DNA of 64,000 bases from Chloroflexi bacterium 54-19 (lineage in GTDB: Bacteria > Chloroflexota > Chloroflexia > Chloroheliales > Chloroheliaceae), in NCBI GenBank assembly GCA_001898225.1, contig MKTJ01000036.1:1-64000 (forward strand), read 5' to 3'. The notes below the pieces were generated by a model. The model saw only the letters and a list, made by a program, of their open reading frames with translations. It made no database searches and was not told the origin of the DNA. The stretch's first letter is position 1. Each line of letters begins with the position of its first letter. The translations under genes and the position numbers were made by a program. Below are positions 42,841-52,768 of the stretch, in pieces.

Positions 42841-45549
42841 TTAACGGGGTAGGTCAAATTTTGGGTCGAGTTTAGAGCCTCTTTTAGTAATTGTCTGGAT
42901 TAGCTGTTCGAAAGGTATTTCCCGCCCTTGCCTGAGGACGGCGGCAAAGGCATCTTCTCCGATCTGAGCGCGGGCTTGTCCTTCGAACCGTTCGTAAATA
43001 GGACGGTCGTGGGGTTCGAAGGGAGCGCCCAATTCCTCGCGCAAATGCAAAGCCGCCCCGTATAACTGGGCCGCTCCAACCGGGTCGGCTTCTACCCCGG
43101 CGATGGCGGCTAACCCTTCTATTGTTTCGGTCAAACCCATTTTATCGCCCAATTCCAGCCGTAAACGGAAACTTTCATAGTAGGATGCCGCCGCCTTGGG
43201 GATATTGTTATAATTCAGGGCGATATTGCCCAGGTTGTAAAGACAGATCGCAATACTGCGTTTATCCTCAAGTTCGCGGGCAAGGACAAGGCTTTCTTCC
43301 AGGAAAGTTTCGGCACGGGTAAAATCTCCCTGGGCCAGTGCCACGTTCGCCAGGTTGGTCAGGGTATTACAGATGCCCCACTTATCACCGGAATTGCGGC
43401 GAAGTTCCAGGCTTTCCTCTAAAAAGATGGTGGCCTGGTCGAAATCGTTCTGGTAGAGGGCAATAATCCCCAGGTTATTCAAAGACGAAGTTATCCCGGC
43501 CACATCATGCATCTGGCGTCGCAGTGAGAGGCTCCGCCCGTAAAGACCGACCGCTTGCTGGTAGTCACCCTGAATGGAAGCCAGCACCGCCGCCGCGTGT
43601 AGAGCCTTCGCCATGGCTGCCGGTTGGAGGATTTGGTTAGATTCGTCGATTTTTTGCAGGATGCTTTCAAGCCAGCGCCGGCCTTCCGTCAGGTAACCGC
43701 GTACCTGCCAGAACCGCCACAATGACCCGGCGAGGGTCAGGGCCATTTTCAGGGCCTGCCCGTCATTCGAGGTAATGCCCCAATCGAGGGCGGCTTGGAG
43801 GTTGGGATGCTCTTTTTCCAAAAGACGTAAATAGCGGACCTGCTCCGGGCCGTTCAGGTGCGGCTCGGCCATTTCGACCTCCCGCATAAAATATTGGAGA
43901 TGGGCCTGACGAATGGCCGGGTACTCCCCGCTGGCCTCCAACCGCTCCTGGGCAAAGCCGCGCAAGGTATCCAGCATAATCATGTTGGGATAATCCTCGC
44001 CGCCTTCGGTGTCAAGGGCTTTGATAAAACTGGAATTTATAAGGGTCGTGAGGATTTCCTGGGCATCGAGCCAGGTATCCCGGCCTGCTTCAAAATCGCG
44101 GTTACAGATGTCTTCGACCGCTTCCAGAGAAAAAGGCCCGGAAAAGACCCCTAACCGGTCGAAAAGGAGTTTTTCTTCCTCTTGCAATAAGTCGTAGCCC
44201 CACTCAATCGCATAACGCAGGGTTTGCTGGCGGAGAGGGCGGTTGGTCGAACCCCCGGTTAATATTAGAAGGCCAAAGCGGTCGGCCAGGTTATCAAGTA
44301 AGGCCTGGGGTGTTAAACTCTTTATCTTGGCGGCGGCAAGTTCAATCGCCAGGGGTAAGCCGTCTAACTGGGCGCAGATATTGACCACAATGGAGGCGTT
44401 CGCCTGGTTCAACTCGAAGTCAGGCTGCACCAGTTGGGCCCTCTGGACAAACAGGTCAATTGCCGAATAAAGGCGCAATTCTTCCAGGGGCGGCAGATGG
44501 TAGAGGTTCGGTAGGGCCAGGGGCGGCACGGGAAATTCGTGTTCACCGTACAGCCTGAGCAAGATACGGCTCGTCACCAGGATTTTTAGCTGGGGAGCCG
44601 CCGACAGGAGTTCGTTAACAAGGTCCGCCGCCGAGATAACCTGTTCGAAGTTATCGAGGACTAATAACATCTGGCGCTGGTAGAGAAACCGTTTGAGGTT
44701 TTCTATCAGGCGACCCCCACCGCCTTCCTGCAAATTAAGGGCTTTTGAAATTTCTACCAGGGCCTGGTTCGGGTTTCGGGCCGGGGATAAATCTACAAAG
44801 AAAACCCCGTCTTTGAATTCGGTCAGTAAACTGGCCCCGACTTGCAAGCTTAAACGAGTCTTGCCGGTTCCACCCAAACCCATGAAAGTTACCAGCCGTA
44901 CTTCCGGCTTGCGCAAAAGCCGCTGGACCGCCTCTAATTCCTGCTCGCGGCCAACAAGGACATCCGGTTGTTGGGGCAGGTTATTCGGCAGGTTGTTTAA
45001 GGTTTTGACCGGCGGGAATCCGGTAGGTAGACCGGGTATGACCAGTTCGTAAAGGGTTTCGGGCTGGATTAAATCTTCGAGCCGTTGTTCTCCCAGGTTG
45101 ATGAATTCCAGGCCAGGTTCCGGCCAAGTGGTTAAAAGGGAGCGAGTGGCCTGGGATAGCAGGGTTTGGCCGCCATGGACCGCCGCCAGGATATGGGACG
45201 CTCGTTTGACCGGCGCACCAATAAATTCACCGTCATAGCGGGTACATTCGGCGCTGTGGAGTATTAAACCTGTTTTCAGGGGGAAATCTTCCCAATTTAC
45301 CCCTGCAAGAGCCTTTTGGACCTGGATAGCGGCGGCAAGGGCGGCCTGGGCGGTTTTGAAGGCCGCATAGGTGGAACTGGCGATAGTCTTAAAAATGGTT
45401 CCACCGTGTCTGGTGAGGGCCAGGTGAAAAATGGAATCGTAAACAACCATGGCTTTTTGCATGCCATAAGGATTTTGCTGCCAGAGCGCTGCGCTGTCTT
45501 CAATTTCGCTGAAAAGAAAAGTTATCCTCTCATCCCGGCGAATACTCAT
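42841..45549 (-). CDS. Pseudo-cyclase/NB-ARC/TPR signalling protein
   Basis: A protein of about 902 residues. Residues 1-165 resemble a class III adenylate cyclase domain, but both metal-binding Asp are lost: FLFSEIEDSAALW where FTDIEGS is usual, and TIFKTIASSTYAAF where a GD pair is usual. An NB-ARC ATPase follows, with P-loop MGLGGTGKTRLSL near residue 225 and LLVLDNFEQV near 295. At least five TPR-like repeats then run from about 640 to 830 (SLNNLGIIALYQNDFDQA). AfsR/SARP-like proteins of this plan act as signal-dependent scaffolds or regulators, yet no DNA-binding domain is seen here. ATG 45549 with AGGAG upstream is preferred to GTG 45555. Confidence 0.85.
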   Translation of the reverse strand: MSIRRDERITFLFSEIEDSAALWQQNPYGMQKAMVVYDSIFHLALTRHGGTIFKTIASSTYAAFKTAQAALAAAIQVQKALAGVNWEDFPLKTGLILHSAECTRYDGEFIGAPVKRASHILAAVHGGQTLLSQATRSLLTTWPEPGLEFINLGEQRLEDLIQPETLYELVIPGLPTGFPPVKTLNNLPNNLPQQPDVLVGREQELEAVQRLLRKPEVRLVTFMGLGGTGKTRLSLQVGASLLTEFKDGVFFVDLSPARNPNQALVEISKALNLQEGGGGRLIENLKRFLYQRQMLLVLDNFEQVISAADLVNELLSAAPQLKILVTSRILLRLYGEHEFPVPPLALPNLYHLPPLEELRLYSAIDLFVQRAQLVQPDFELNQANASIVVNICAQLDGLPLAIELAAAKIKSLTPQALLDNLADRFGLLILTGGSTNRPLRQQTLRYAIEWGYDLLQEEEKLLFDRLGVFSGPFSLEAVEDICNRDFEAGRDTWLDAQEILTTLINSSFIKALDTEGGEDYPNMIMLDTLRGFAQERLEASGEYPAIRQAHLQYFMREVEMAEPHLNGPEQVRYLRLLEKEHPNLQAALDWGITSNDGQALKMALTLAGSLWRFWQVRGYLTEGRRWLESILQKIDESNQILQPAAMAKALHAAAVLASIQGDYQQAVGLYGRSLSLRRQMHDVAGITSSLNNLGIIALYQNDFDQATIFLEESLELRRNSGDKWGICNTLTNLANVALAQGDFTRAETFLEESLVLARELEDKRSIAICLYNLGNIALNYNNIPKAAASYYESFRLRLELGDKMGLTETIEGLAAIAGVEADPVGAAQLYGAALHLREELGAPFEPHDRPIYERFEGQARAQIGEDAFAAVLRQGREIPFEQLIQTITKRGSKLDPKFDLPR

Positions 45550-45588
45550 TCGCACTCCTGCTAATCAGGTTTAGGTTGTTCAGGGAAG

Positions 45589-47514
45589 TCAACCGGCCTT
45601 TTCGACCAGCCCCGGCTTGCCGGGGTGGTTATTTAACAAGGTAGCCGAAAGCCTCTCCCCCGGCCCACCCTGGGCCATAAAGGTTTCTATTTCAAGAGCA
45701 GGTATTGGTTTACAGAATATATAACCCTGGATTTCTTCACACTTGCTATCCCGCAGAAAATCTACGTGTTCCTGTAATTCTACACCTTCGGCAATGATAT
45801 TCATACCCAGGTTATGACCCAGCATAATTATGGCTTCGACCAGGGCTTTATCTTTACCTTTGGCCGGGTCGTATATTCGCATATCCCGGATAAATGATTG
45901 ATCTATTTTCAGGGTATCAATCGGTAACTGTTTGAGATAACGCAAAGACGAATAACCGGTCCCGAAATCATCAATAGCGATATACACGCCAAGTTTTTTT
46001 AATTCTTTAAGTTTGGCCGCCGCACCCTGGATATCCTGTAACAAGAGACCTTCAGTCAGTTCAAGTTCGAGGTATTGGGGGTCAAGCTGGCTGGCATGCA
46101 AAGCCTCCCGAACGACCCCGATAAAATCGTTCCGGTTAAATTGGACCGCCGAGACATTGACCGACATTCTAACCGGTGGAAACCCGGCCAGTTGCCATTT
46201 TTTGGTTTGTTTACAAGCGTCGTTTAAGACCCAGTTGCCAATTGGCACCACCAACCCGGTTTCCTCGGCCAGGGGGATAAACTCAGCCGGGGAAATCATC
46301 CCCAGTTCTCGATGCTTCCAGCGCAGGAGAGCTTCCATACCCACCAGTTTGCCATTTTGAAGGTTTAGCTGGGGTTGGTAAAAGAGCATCAATTCCTCGA
46401 ATTCGAGGGCTTTGTGGAGTTGGGTCACCAGGGAAAGGCGCCGCAACTCGATGTCGCTCATTTCCTCGGCAAAAAACTGGTAATTATTTTTCCCCTGGGC
46501 CTTTACCCGGTACATGGCGTTATCGGCCTGGCGGATAAGCTCGGTGACGGACTTTCCCAGGTTCGGGTACATACTTATCCCGATACTGCCCGTTACAAAA
46601 AGCTCCGTACCATCCACGTAAAAAGGGCGCTGGATGGCTTTTAACAGGTTCTGGGCGACTTTGCCCACGTCCTGGCGGCTTTTAATTTTCGAAAGGACAA
46701 TGACGAATTCATCGCCGCCCAAGCGGGTTACCAGGTCATTCATGCGGACGCTGGTCTTGATACGGTGAGCCACTTGCTTGAGTAGTTCGTCGCCAACTTC
46801 ATGACCAAGCGAATCGTTTATCAGCTTGAAGCGGTCCAGGTCAATCATCAAAACGGCCAGTTCATGCTGGCGGCGTTTGGCCTCCTCCAGGTCCAGGCTT
46901 AACCTTTGAAGTAGCAAAGCCCGGTTAGGCAGGCCGGTTTCGAGGTCGTGCTGGGCCTGGTAAATCATCTTTTCATCCAGGGCTTCTTTTTCGCGGATGG
47001 AATTGGCCCGTTCCAGGGCGACTCCTGCCAGGCTACACAGGATTTCCAGCACCCGTTCATCCCGCTCGTCAAAAGGCCCATCGGCCTTGTTTAGAGCCTG
47101 GACTACTCCAATAATGGTCGTGCCATTGAGTTTGAGTGGGACTGCCAGGATGGTTTTGGTGGCATACCCGAAATAGTTACGGACCGGGCGAGGGTCAAGT
47201 TCGGCGTCAGTAATATTGATAGGCTGGCCGGTAAAAGCCACTGTCCCGGCTACTCCCCGGCCCATGGGCAGGCGAATTTCTTTGCCTTCCAGGCCCATAC
47301 CAAGGTGGGTATAAACCTCATGGGAATCATTATCAATTAAAAAGAGGCTGACCCGGTCGGCATTGAGCAGTTTGGCCGATTGGTAGACAATTAACTCGTA
47401 AATATAGTCAATGCTATTACTGAGGTTTAATTTCAGGGCAATTTGAATCAACCACTCATAATCAATCTGACTTAATTTTGTTATTTTGGCAGCATTTATG
47501 CTCTGGTCAAGCAT
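45589..47514 (-). CDS. GAF-GGDEF-EAL cyclic-di-GMP protein
   Basis: The 641-residue protein has a GAF sensor (about 25-175), a GGDEF domain (about 185-345) with intact RLGGDEFVIVL, and an EAL domain (about 365-615) with MEALLRWKH, the DDFGTGYSS loop and KIDQSFIRD. Both diguanylate cyclase and phosphodiesterase motifs look intact, so it may make or destroy c-di-GMP. The GAF domain probably senses a small ligand or redox state. There is no membrane segment. The product feeds a common second messenger for surface attachment or motility. Confidence 0.93.
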   Translation of the reverse strand: MLDQSINAAKITKLSQIDYEWLIQIALKLNLSNSIDYIYELIVYQSAKLLNADRVSLFLIDNDSHEVYTHLGMGLEGKEIRLPMGRGVAGTVAFTGQPINITDAELDPRPVRNYFGYATKTILAVPLKLNGTTIIGVVQALNKADGPFDERDERVLEILCSLAGVALERANSIREKEALDEKMIYQAQHDLETGLPNRALLLQRLSLDLEEAKRRQHELAVLMIDLDRFKLINDSLGHEVGDELLKQVAHRIKTSVRMNDLVTRLGGDEFVIVLSKIKSRQDVGKVAQNLLKAIQRPFYVDGTELFVTGSIGISMYPNLGKSVTELIRQADNAMYRVKAQGKNNYQFFAEEMSDIELRRLSLVTQLHKALEFEELMLFYQPQLNLQNGKLVGMEALLRWKHRELGMISPAEFIPLAEETGLVVPIGNWVLNDACKQTKKWQLAGFPPVRMSVNVSAVQFNRNDFIGVVREALHASQLDPQYLELELTEGLLLQDIQGAAAKLKELKKLGVYIAIDDFGTGYSSLRYLKQLPIDTLKIDQSFIRDMRIYDPAKGKDKALVEAIIMLGHNLGMNIIAEGVELQEHVDFLRDSKCEEIQGYIFCKPIPALEIETFMAQGGPGERLSATLLNNHPGKPGLVEKAG

Positions 47515-47684
47515 TCAGTTTCTCTTTCAGGGCAAGGATTTGATTAGCCAGCTTACTCTATTTTGGCCCCTAGTTATGTATACTGCAATAGTAAATCTTT
47601 CTCAGATACTGGACCTATTTTAGAAGGATTGGCACCTCTCATTATTAAAGTTTATATATTGGTGGGATTTCTTTATGGCTCATG

Positions 47685-47717
47685 AAGAAAGGCCAGCCTG
47701 TCAGGTTGGCCTTTCTT
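47685..47717 (-). terminator. Terminator after the subtilase gene
   Basis: AAGAAAGGCCAGCCT (47685-47699) pairs with AGGTTGGCCTTTCTT (47703-47717) apart from one G-T wobble. T-rich DNA (TTCATGAGCC region) follows weakly. It is a strong stem just past the stop at 47746. Confidence 0.75.
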
Positions 47718-47745
47718 ATTTGACGACTTTGGCAAAAAAACCTGC

Positions 47746-49392
47746 CTAATTGTCCCAATTATCGCTGTAATTGTTCACCGACGACCAGTTGACGCTGCTC
47801 CAATTCACCGACGACCAGTTGACTGAGGACCAGTTGACACTGCTCCAATTCACTGACGACCAATTAACGCTGCTCCAATTTACTGACGAACCGGCCACAG
47901 GAGATTGGTTGCTCTGGGTCAAGGCGGTCAGGAGCAACAGGTTAGGCATAATCCCGACATTGGCTTTGTCGTTGAGGCCGTCCTGAGCAATTGCGGCCTG
48001 GACATCCAAAAACCCGGCGCCATCAGTGGTAGGGTCAAAATCGGTCCAGCCGGTGCGGTTATCCCAACTGCCTTTGGGCGTGCCGGAGAGGGCCGTTGCT
48101 TTGAGGCGATATTTTACCTGGTCAGGAGTCAATTTTGGGTTTGCTTGCAGTAAGAGAGCGGCGGCCCCGGCAACCATCGGCGCTGAGAAAGAGGTTCCAG
48201 CGACGGTCATGTAGTTGCTACCCACAAGGTTGCTGCCGTGTAACCGGGCCACCAGGACATTCGGGTTGGCTATACCGCTTATGATGTGGGTGCCAGGCGC
48301 CACCAGGTCGGGTTTTGCGCCGCCGGTCTCGTCGGTGCCATAAGCCGAGAAGGGAGCAGTAACCCAATCCGGGTTGTCGGTGGTGCCGGTGTTATTGACC
48401 GCGCCGACGGTAATTACAAAGGGGTCGTTGGCCGGGGCGAATAAATTAGCCGAACCATTATTTCCCGCGGAAACCACTACGGTTATCCCACTCAACCAGA
48501 GGGCTTCAACCCCCATATCCAGTGGGTCAACCGTGTAGGATTGGGCAACAGTACTGTTAAAAGAAATGTTGACAACCTTGATGTTATATCTATAGCGGTT
48601 CTGGTAAATCCACTGCAAACCTACCAGGACATCCAGGGCCGAGGAAGCGCCGTTATCGTCGCTGACCTTGACATTTACAAGTTGGGCCTGGGGCGCTACC
48701 CCAGGATAGGCTCCATTCGAGCCTTTGCCGTTGCTGCCGATTACCCCCGCGACCAGGGTGCCGTGACCGTTCTGGTCGGTAATATTCGGCGGATTGCGGT
48801 TAGCCAGGGTCTGGCCCACTACCCGGTTATTCCCTCTTGGGTCGGTGAAATCGTACATCCCGGAGTTTATACCGCTATCAAGGACCGCCACCCCAATACC
48901 CTGCCCTTGCAGCCATGCGGCGGTCCCGGTGTTATTATTCCAGACCTGGTCCGCGTTGATGGCGTGGGTATAGTTGGTGACGGCGGTGGTATCCACACAA
49001 TCTGTGCAAGACCGGGTGTAGCCTGTCTTCACAACCTGGGCATCCAGGGAAACCCAGCGGATACCGGGTTGGCTCGCCAGCGAAGGGACGGCTTTAGCCG
49101 GAAGTTCGGCTCCGAACGAATTGATGAAAGGAAGTTCGGCAGTAATGGTTCCTCCAAAGCTGCTGACGGCCTGTTCAAGGGAATTATCACCGGAGGCTTT
49201 TTGAACTATCACACTTATATTGGTTTCGGGATGGGTCCCGGCCAAAGACAACAATAAAGGTTGTAGATTTAGCCGGGTAAGCGGAAAAGCCAGGGCGGGG
49301 AGTAAAGTGCCCAGGACAAGCATCACCGAGATAAAAGCGTTAGCTCTGGATTGCGTCTTTGGCAATCCCTGGAATGAAATCAGGGCGTTCAT
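47746..49392 (-). CDS. Secreted S8 subtilisin-like protease with SSVNW repeats
   Basis: A 548-residue protein. An N-terminal hydrophobic signal or anchor (about 20-50) and an I9-like propeptide (about 55-115) lead to the peptidase. The triad is Asp in VAVLDSGIN (near 170), His in NGHGTLVAGVIG (near 210) and Ser in VAGTSFSAPMVAGAA (near 400). The C-terminus is a run of about eight SSVNW pentapeptides (about 505-543) followed by NYSDNWDN. It should act outside the cell on proteins or peptides. The repeat tail may bind the envelope or serve as an export or anchoring tag. That role is a guess. Confidence 0.92.
   Translation of the reverse strand: MNALISFQGLPKTQSRANAFISVMLVLGTLLPALAFPLTRLNLQPLLLSLAGTHPETNISVIVQKASGDNSLEQAVSSFGGTITAELPFINSFGAELPAKAVPSLASQPGIRWVSLDAQVVKTGYTRSCTDCVDTTAVTNYTHAINADQVWNNNTGTAAWLQGQGIGVAVLDSGINSGMYDFTDPRGNNRVVGQTLANRNPPNITDQNGHGTLVAGVIGSNGKGSNGAYPGVAPQAQLVNVKVSDDNGASSALDVLVGLQWIYQNRYRYNIKVVNISFNSTVAQSYTVDPLDMGVEALWLSGITVVVSAGNNGSANLFAPANDPFVITVGAVNNTGTTDNPDWVTAPFSAYGTDETGGAKPDLVAPGTHIISGIANPNVLVARLHGSNLVGSNYMTVAGTSFSAPMVAGAAALLLQANPKLTPDQVKYRLKATALSGTPKGSWDNRTGWTDFDPTTDGAGFLDVQAAIAQDGLNDKANVGIMPNLLLLTALTQSNQSPVAGSSVNWSSVNWSSVNWSSVNWSSVNWSSVNWSSVNWSSVNNYSDNWDN
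47770..47893. repeat. 15-bp coding repeats encoding SSVNW
   Basis: Tandem 15-bp units within the 3' end of the protease gene encode Ser-Ser-Val-Asn-Trp about eight times. Units differ mostly at synonymous sites, which shows selection on the peptide. One half of the array alternates GACGCTGCTCCAATT-like and GACGACCAGTT-like forms, as if two units were copied together. Confidence 0.8.
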
Positions 49393-50008
49393 TTCGTTTT
49401 TAATCCTGTATGCAAGCTAACATTCTAAAAATTACTTCAGCCAAGATTATCTTCGGGTTTACCGGAGATAATTTTAGGGTTCAAAGTTGGCAAAAACTCG
49501 AGTAGAACCACATACCGGTGCAATAACTTCAAAACTTTTATAATTTTATTCAATTGTTGCGGGAAACTGTAAGTACAAGGTTATGCAACCAAACTACCAC
49601 AATCCCAGAACCGGGATTTAAAACCCTTTTACGTTACAATGGTATTAATTTCTTGCCACATTTTAATACGGTATTAACTTTTCTTAAATAGTACCTTGTT
49701 GTGTTTATGGGACTCAGAACCTGTTCTATTGGTACTACGAGGTAAATAGGACCGGTAAAATTTTAATTAAATGATAGAAACCGCTGGTTTAGCGGAAGGA
49801 TAAACATCTGAATTTAAGAGAAATTTCTCGGGTCAAAAGCCAGTTTTGGATTTTTCCTTTCTTCCGTTGTAAAATATAATAAGCATTTATTGAGCGAAAC
49901 ATTGGGCAAAAACCGGGTGTCTTAAGATTGAATTTAATTTTCCAAAACACAATATTACTACCAGGTTTGGTCTAACCGGCCCACCTTATCCAGCAGGAGA
50001 CCCGAAAC
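49393..50008. other. 616-base AT-rich spacer without a recognised gene
   Basis: The divergent spacer between the protease gene and the haemolysin III gene has no convincing open frame or RNA gene. A perfect TATAAT at 49875-49880 could be the -10 box for the plus-strand gene, but no -35 box is well placed. AT-rich, weakly repetitive DNA fills the rest. Confidence 0.5.
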
Positions 50009-50701
50009 GTGCCAGCTCAAAATTCCAACCATAAACATGAACTTTTCAACATTGAGAACGTCAAACCCCTGTTACGGGGGTGGTCCCACGCGGTCGCATC
50101 TCTTGGGGCTGTTGGGCTTACGATCGGCTTGTGCTGGCGGAGCGCCCACGACCTGCCCCGGCTCTTTTCAATGTTAATTTTTGGCCTGAGTATGATAATT
50201 TTATATTCGGTAAGCGCCATCTATAACATCGGGAATTGGGGCGGACCGGCGGGCCGAGTCTTACGTAGTATCGACCATGCCAATATTTTCTTGCTAATTG
50301 CCGGGACATACACCCCGATTTGTTTTAACATGCTGCACGGGTGGGTCCGGCCCGCTCTTTTGATAACCATCTGGCTGCTGGCAGCGGGCGGGATTGTCCT
50401 GGCAATCTTTACCACCAAAGTGCCCAGGACCTTCCGGACCGGTCTGTATATTGCGATGGGTTGGGTCGGTCTTCTGGCCTTACCGGCGCTGGGTAGCGCC
50501 CTGGCCTGGGAGGCAATTGGCCTTTTGTTTATAGGGGGTCTGCTCTATACGGTGGGAGCGGTTATTTATGGCCGGAAGAAACCAAACCCGTTCCCAAGAT
50601 TTTTCGGGTTTCACGAAATTTTCCACCTGTTCGTAATTGCCGGAAGCCTGGCCTTTACACTGGCAATCTGGGTTTGGGCGGTGCCTTTCCCACGTATTTA
50701 A
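50009..50701 (+). CDS. Haemolysin III/PAQR-type membrane protein
   Basis: The 230-residue protein has seven predicted membrane helices and the haemolysin III motifs: SAIYNIGNW near residue 70, IDHANIFLLIAGTYTP near 90 and FHEIFHLFVIAG near 205. The conserved Ser/Asp/His residues form a metal site in PAQR homologues. Despite the name, most members are not toxins and may be lipid hydrolases or membrane-homeostasis proteins. The start is GTG at 50009 with CAGGAG nine bases upstream. Confidence 0.9.
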   Translation: MPAQNSNHKHELFNIENVKPLLRGWSHAVASLGAVGLTIGLCWRSAHDLPRLFSMLIFGLSMIILYSVSAIYNIGNWGGPAGRVLRSIDHANIFLLIAGTYTPICFNMLHGWVRPALLITIWLLAAGGIVLAIFTTKVPRTFRTGLYIAMGWVGLLALPALGSALAWEAIGLLFIGGLLYTVGAVIYGRKKPNPFPRFFGFHEIFHLFVIAGSLAFTLAIWVWAVPFPRI

Positions 50702-50735
50702 CAATGTGGGCCTTTTGTGGGCTTTTAAAACTTAG

Positions 50736-52724
50736 GTGAATTTGTCTAAAACTTTCACTCCAAACCTGAAAACAAACTGGCCGTATTTTGGCCGGGGCCT
50801 GGCGGTGTTGCTGGCCCTGGTGTTTTTTTTGCCCGCCCTGGCAGCCTGGTTCACGGGGGAAGATTTTAGTTTCATCTTACCGGCCGCAACCGGCAAACCT
50901 TTCTACCAGACCTGGCAAAATCTTTTCTACCGGCCCCTGCCGAACCTGCTCTGGCAATTTGATTACGCGGTCTGGGGTCTATCCGCTCCCGGCTACCACC
51001 TGACCAATTTAATCATTCACGCCGCTAACGCCGGGTTGGTAGGCTGGCTGGTCCGCAAATATCTCAAAAGCGAATATGCCGGGCTTGTAGCGGCGGTCTT
51101 GTTTGCCCTGACCCCGGTCCATACCGAACCGGTGATCTGGCTGGCCGGGCGGCCCGACTTGCTGGCAACCTTCTTCGGTCTGCTGGCCCTGGTTTTAACC
51201 CTTCATTTTGCCGAGACCAAAAAAGCGTGGATTTATGGTGCGGCCCTGGCGGTTTTTGGGGCGGCAATCTTTTCCAAAGAGTCGGTAGCCGGAATTCCTT
51301 TTATCCTGGTGGGGTTTGATTTAATTAACAACGGCTGGCCGCGTTCCGCTAAAAATTGGTTAAATCTGGTTATAAGATACCTTCCTTTTTTCGTGGTTGA
51401 AGCCATTTACTGGCTAATCAGGGTTGCCGTCCTGGGGACCCTGGGCAGTTACGGCAACGGCGGCTGGCTGAATGTGCCCTGGAATATGACGGTTGGTATA
51501 TGGCACCCGCTTTTGTTTCCTTTTAATTTTGATAGTGCCGGGTGGCTGGTCGGCGGGTTGCTTTCGGGCCTTTTGCTGGTATTTTACGGTTGGTTAATCC
51601 TGCCCTTATTAAAAAAATTCGCCTTAAAAAGAATTATAAAACCCCTGGCCCTACCTCTTTTGGTGGTGTATGGGGGGATGGCCCCTGCCCTCACGCTGGT
51701 CCCTGTGGGGTTGGATTTAAGCCAGGCGCGCCTTTTGTACCTGCCTTCTGCCGGGTTTTGCTGGGTGCTGGCCCTGTTAATCCGGTTAAGGCTACAACCC
51801 ATTGGTAACCAGGCAGTCGGGACGGGCGAAACAAGGCCAAAAACTCCAAAGGTTTCGAGAAGCACAGCTTTCAAAAATGAAAAAGTATTTTTTATTTTGA
51901 TTCCTGGCTTGATTTATGTAACCGGGTTATTCCTGGCTTTTTCTCCCTGGCTGGAGGCCGGGTCAGAAGCCAGAGCCACCTTCGAACAGCTACAGCAGGC
52001 CGGTTTGCCCTTCCAACCGGGTGATTACATTTACTACGAAGGTTTGCCGGACAGTTACCAGGGCGCTTATATCTGGCGGAACGGCCTCGATGAGGCCTCC
52101 ACTTTGCTGCTCGGTTCGGGAATAAAAGGCACCAGGCGTCTCCCTGACCAGCTTGTAGATTATGCAAAAGCGGGCCAGGGCCGGGTCTGGTTCGTACGGT
52201 TTGCCGCAAACCCTGCCCCGGCTTATCTTTTCGGTTACAGCCTTTCCACCGGGCAAGAAACCAGCCCCGGCCTGGAGACCAATGGTACGCAAACCTGGAA
52301 TTTTGAAGACTGCCAGGCCGGAGCATGGCAGTTTACACCTACCCAGGGCAACACCGTTTGCCAGCAGGGGGAGGGTCTTTACCTGCAAACCGGCTGGCAA
52401 AAGACCAGCCTTTCCCTGACCAGCCCAACTTTGAAGGCCCGGGCAAACTCTACCGGACTTGAGCTTATTTTTACAAATTATGTTGATTTTGATTTCCAGC
52501 AGCCCCAGATTTTTAGCGATTTAATGATGACATTTAAGGGCCAAACCTCACCTTTCCAGCAACCCTTTGAACTCGCCGCTGACGGCAAACCGCACCAGTA
52601 CCATTTTTACCTGCCCCTATCCACAAGCAACCAGGGCGATTTGAACCTGACATTTAATTTTAATAAGTTCCGCAGCAATATTTTGTGGAAGAAAATCGAA
52701 ATCCGTTTTACTACCGGGCAATAA
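50736..52724 (+). CDS. GT-C-like multi-pass membrane glycosyltransferase
   Basis: A protein of about 660 residues with ten or more hydrophobic segments in the first 400 residues. TGEDFSFI comes just after the first helix (the position of the catalytic acid in GT-C enzymes). LFYRPLPNLLWQFDYAVWG and FALTPVHTEPVIWLAGR match the TMTC/O-mannosyl-type architecture of bacterial GT-C proteins. The C-terminal 230 residues look extracellular. It would transfer a sugar from a polyprenyl donor. The start is uncertain: GTG at 50736 lies over the AGGTG motif, and TTG at 50742 is possible. Confidence 0.7.
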   Translation: MNLSKTFTPNLKTNWPYFGRGLAVLLALVFFLPALAAWFTGEDFSFILPAATGKPFYQTWQNLFYRPLPNLLWQFDYAVWGLSAPGYHLTNLIIHAANAGLVGWLVRKYLKSEYAGLVAAVLFALTPVHTEPVIWLAGRPDLLATFFGLLALVLTLHFAETKKAWIYGAALAVFGAAIFSKESVAGIPFILVGFDLINNGWPRSAKNWLNLVIRYLPFFVVEAIYWLIRVAVLGTLGSYGNGGWLNVPWNMTVGIWHPLLFPFNFDSAGWLVGGLLSGLLLVFYGWLILPLLKKFALKRIIKPLALPLLVVYGGMAPALTLVPVGLDLSQARLLYLPSAGFCWVLALLIRLRLQPIGNQAVGTGETRPKTPKVSRSTAFKNEKVFFILIPGLIYVTGLFLAFSPWLEAGSEARATFEQLQQAGLPFQPGDYIYYEGLPDSYQGAYIWRNGLDEASTLLLGSGIKGTRRLPDQLVDYAKAGQGRVWFVRFAANPAPAYLFGYSLSTGQETSPGLETNGTQTWNFEDCQAGAWQFTPTQGNTVCQQGEGLYLQTGWQKTSLSLTSPTLKARANSTGLELIFTNYVDFDFQQPQIFSDLMMTFKGQTSPFQQPFELAADGKPHQYHFYLPLSTSNQGDLNLTFNFNKFRSNILWKKIEIRFTTGQ

Positions 52725-52756
52725 AAAAGAGCCCGCCGTCTCTGGCAGGCCCTTTT
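52725..52756. terminator. Bidirectional terminator between convergent genes
   Basis: AAAAGAGCCCGCC (52725-52737) pairs with GGCAGGCCCTTTT (52744-52756) with two mismatches, flanked by A and T tracts. It serves the GT-C-like gene and the convergent MFS gene. Confidence 0.75.
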
Positions 52757-52768
52757 CAATAATTCAGG

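Noticed and set aside
47770..47893. A CRISPR-like short repeat array
   Set aside because: The 15-bp units are in frame, have no unique spacers and encode the SSVNW tail of the protease.
49393..50008. A hidden RNA gene in the long AT-rich spacer
   Set aside because: No tRNA-like T-loop, stable hairpin or terminator was visible by eye. The only feature is an isolated TATAAT.
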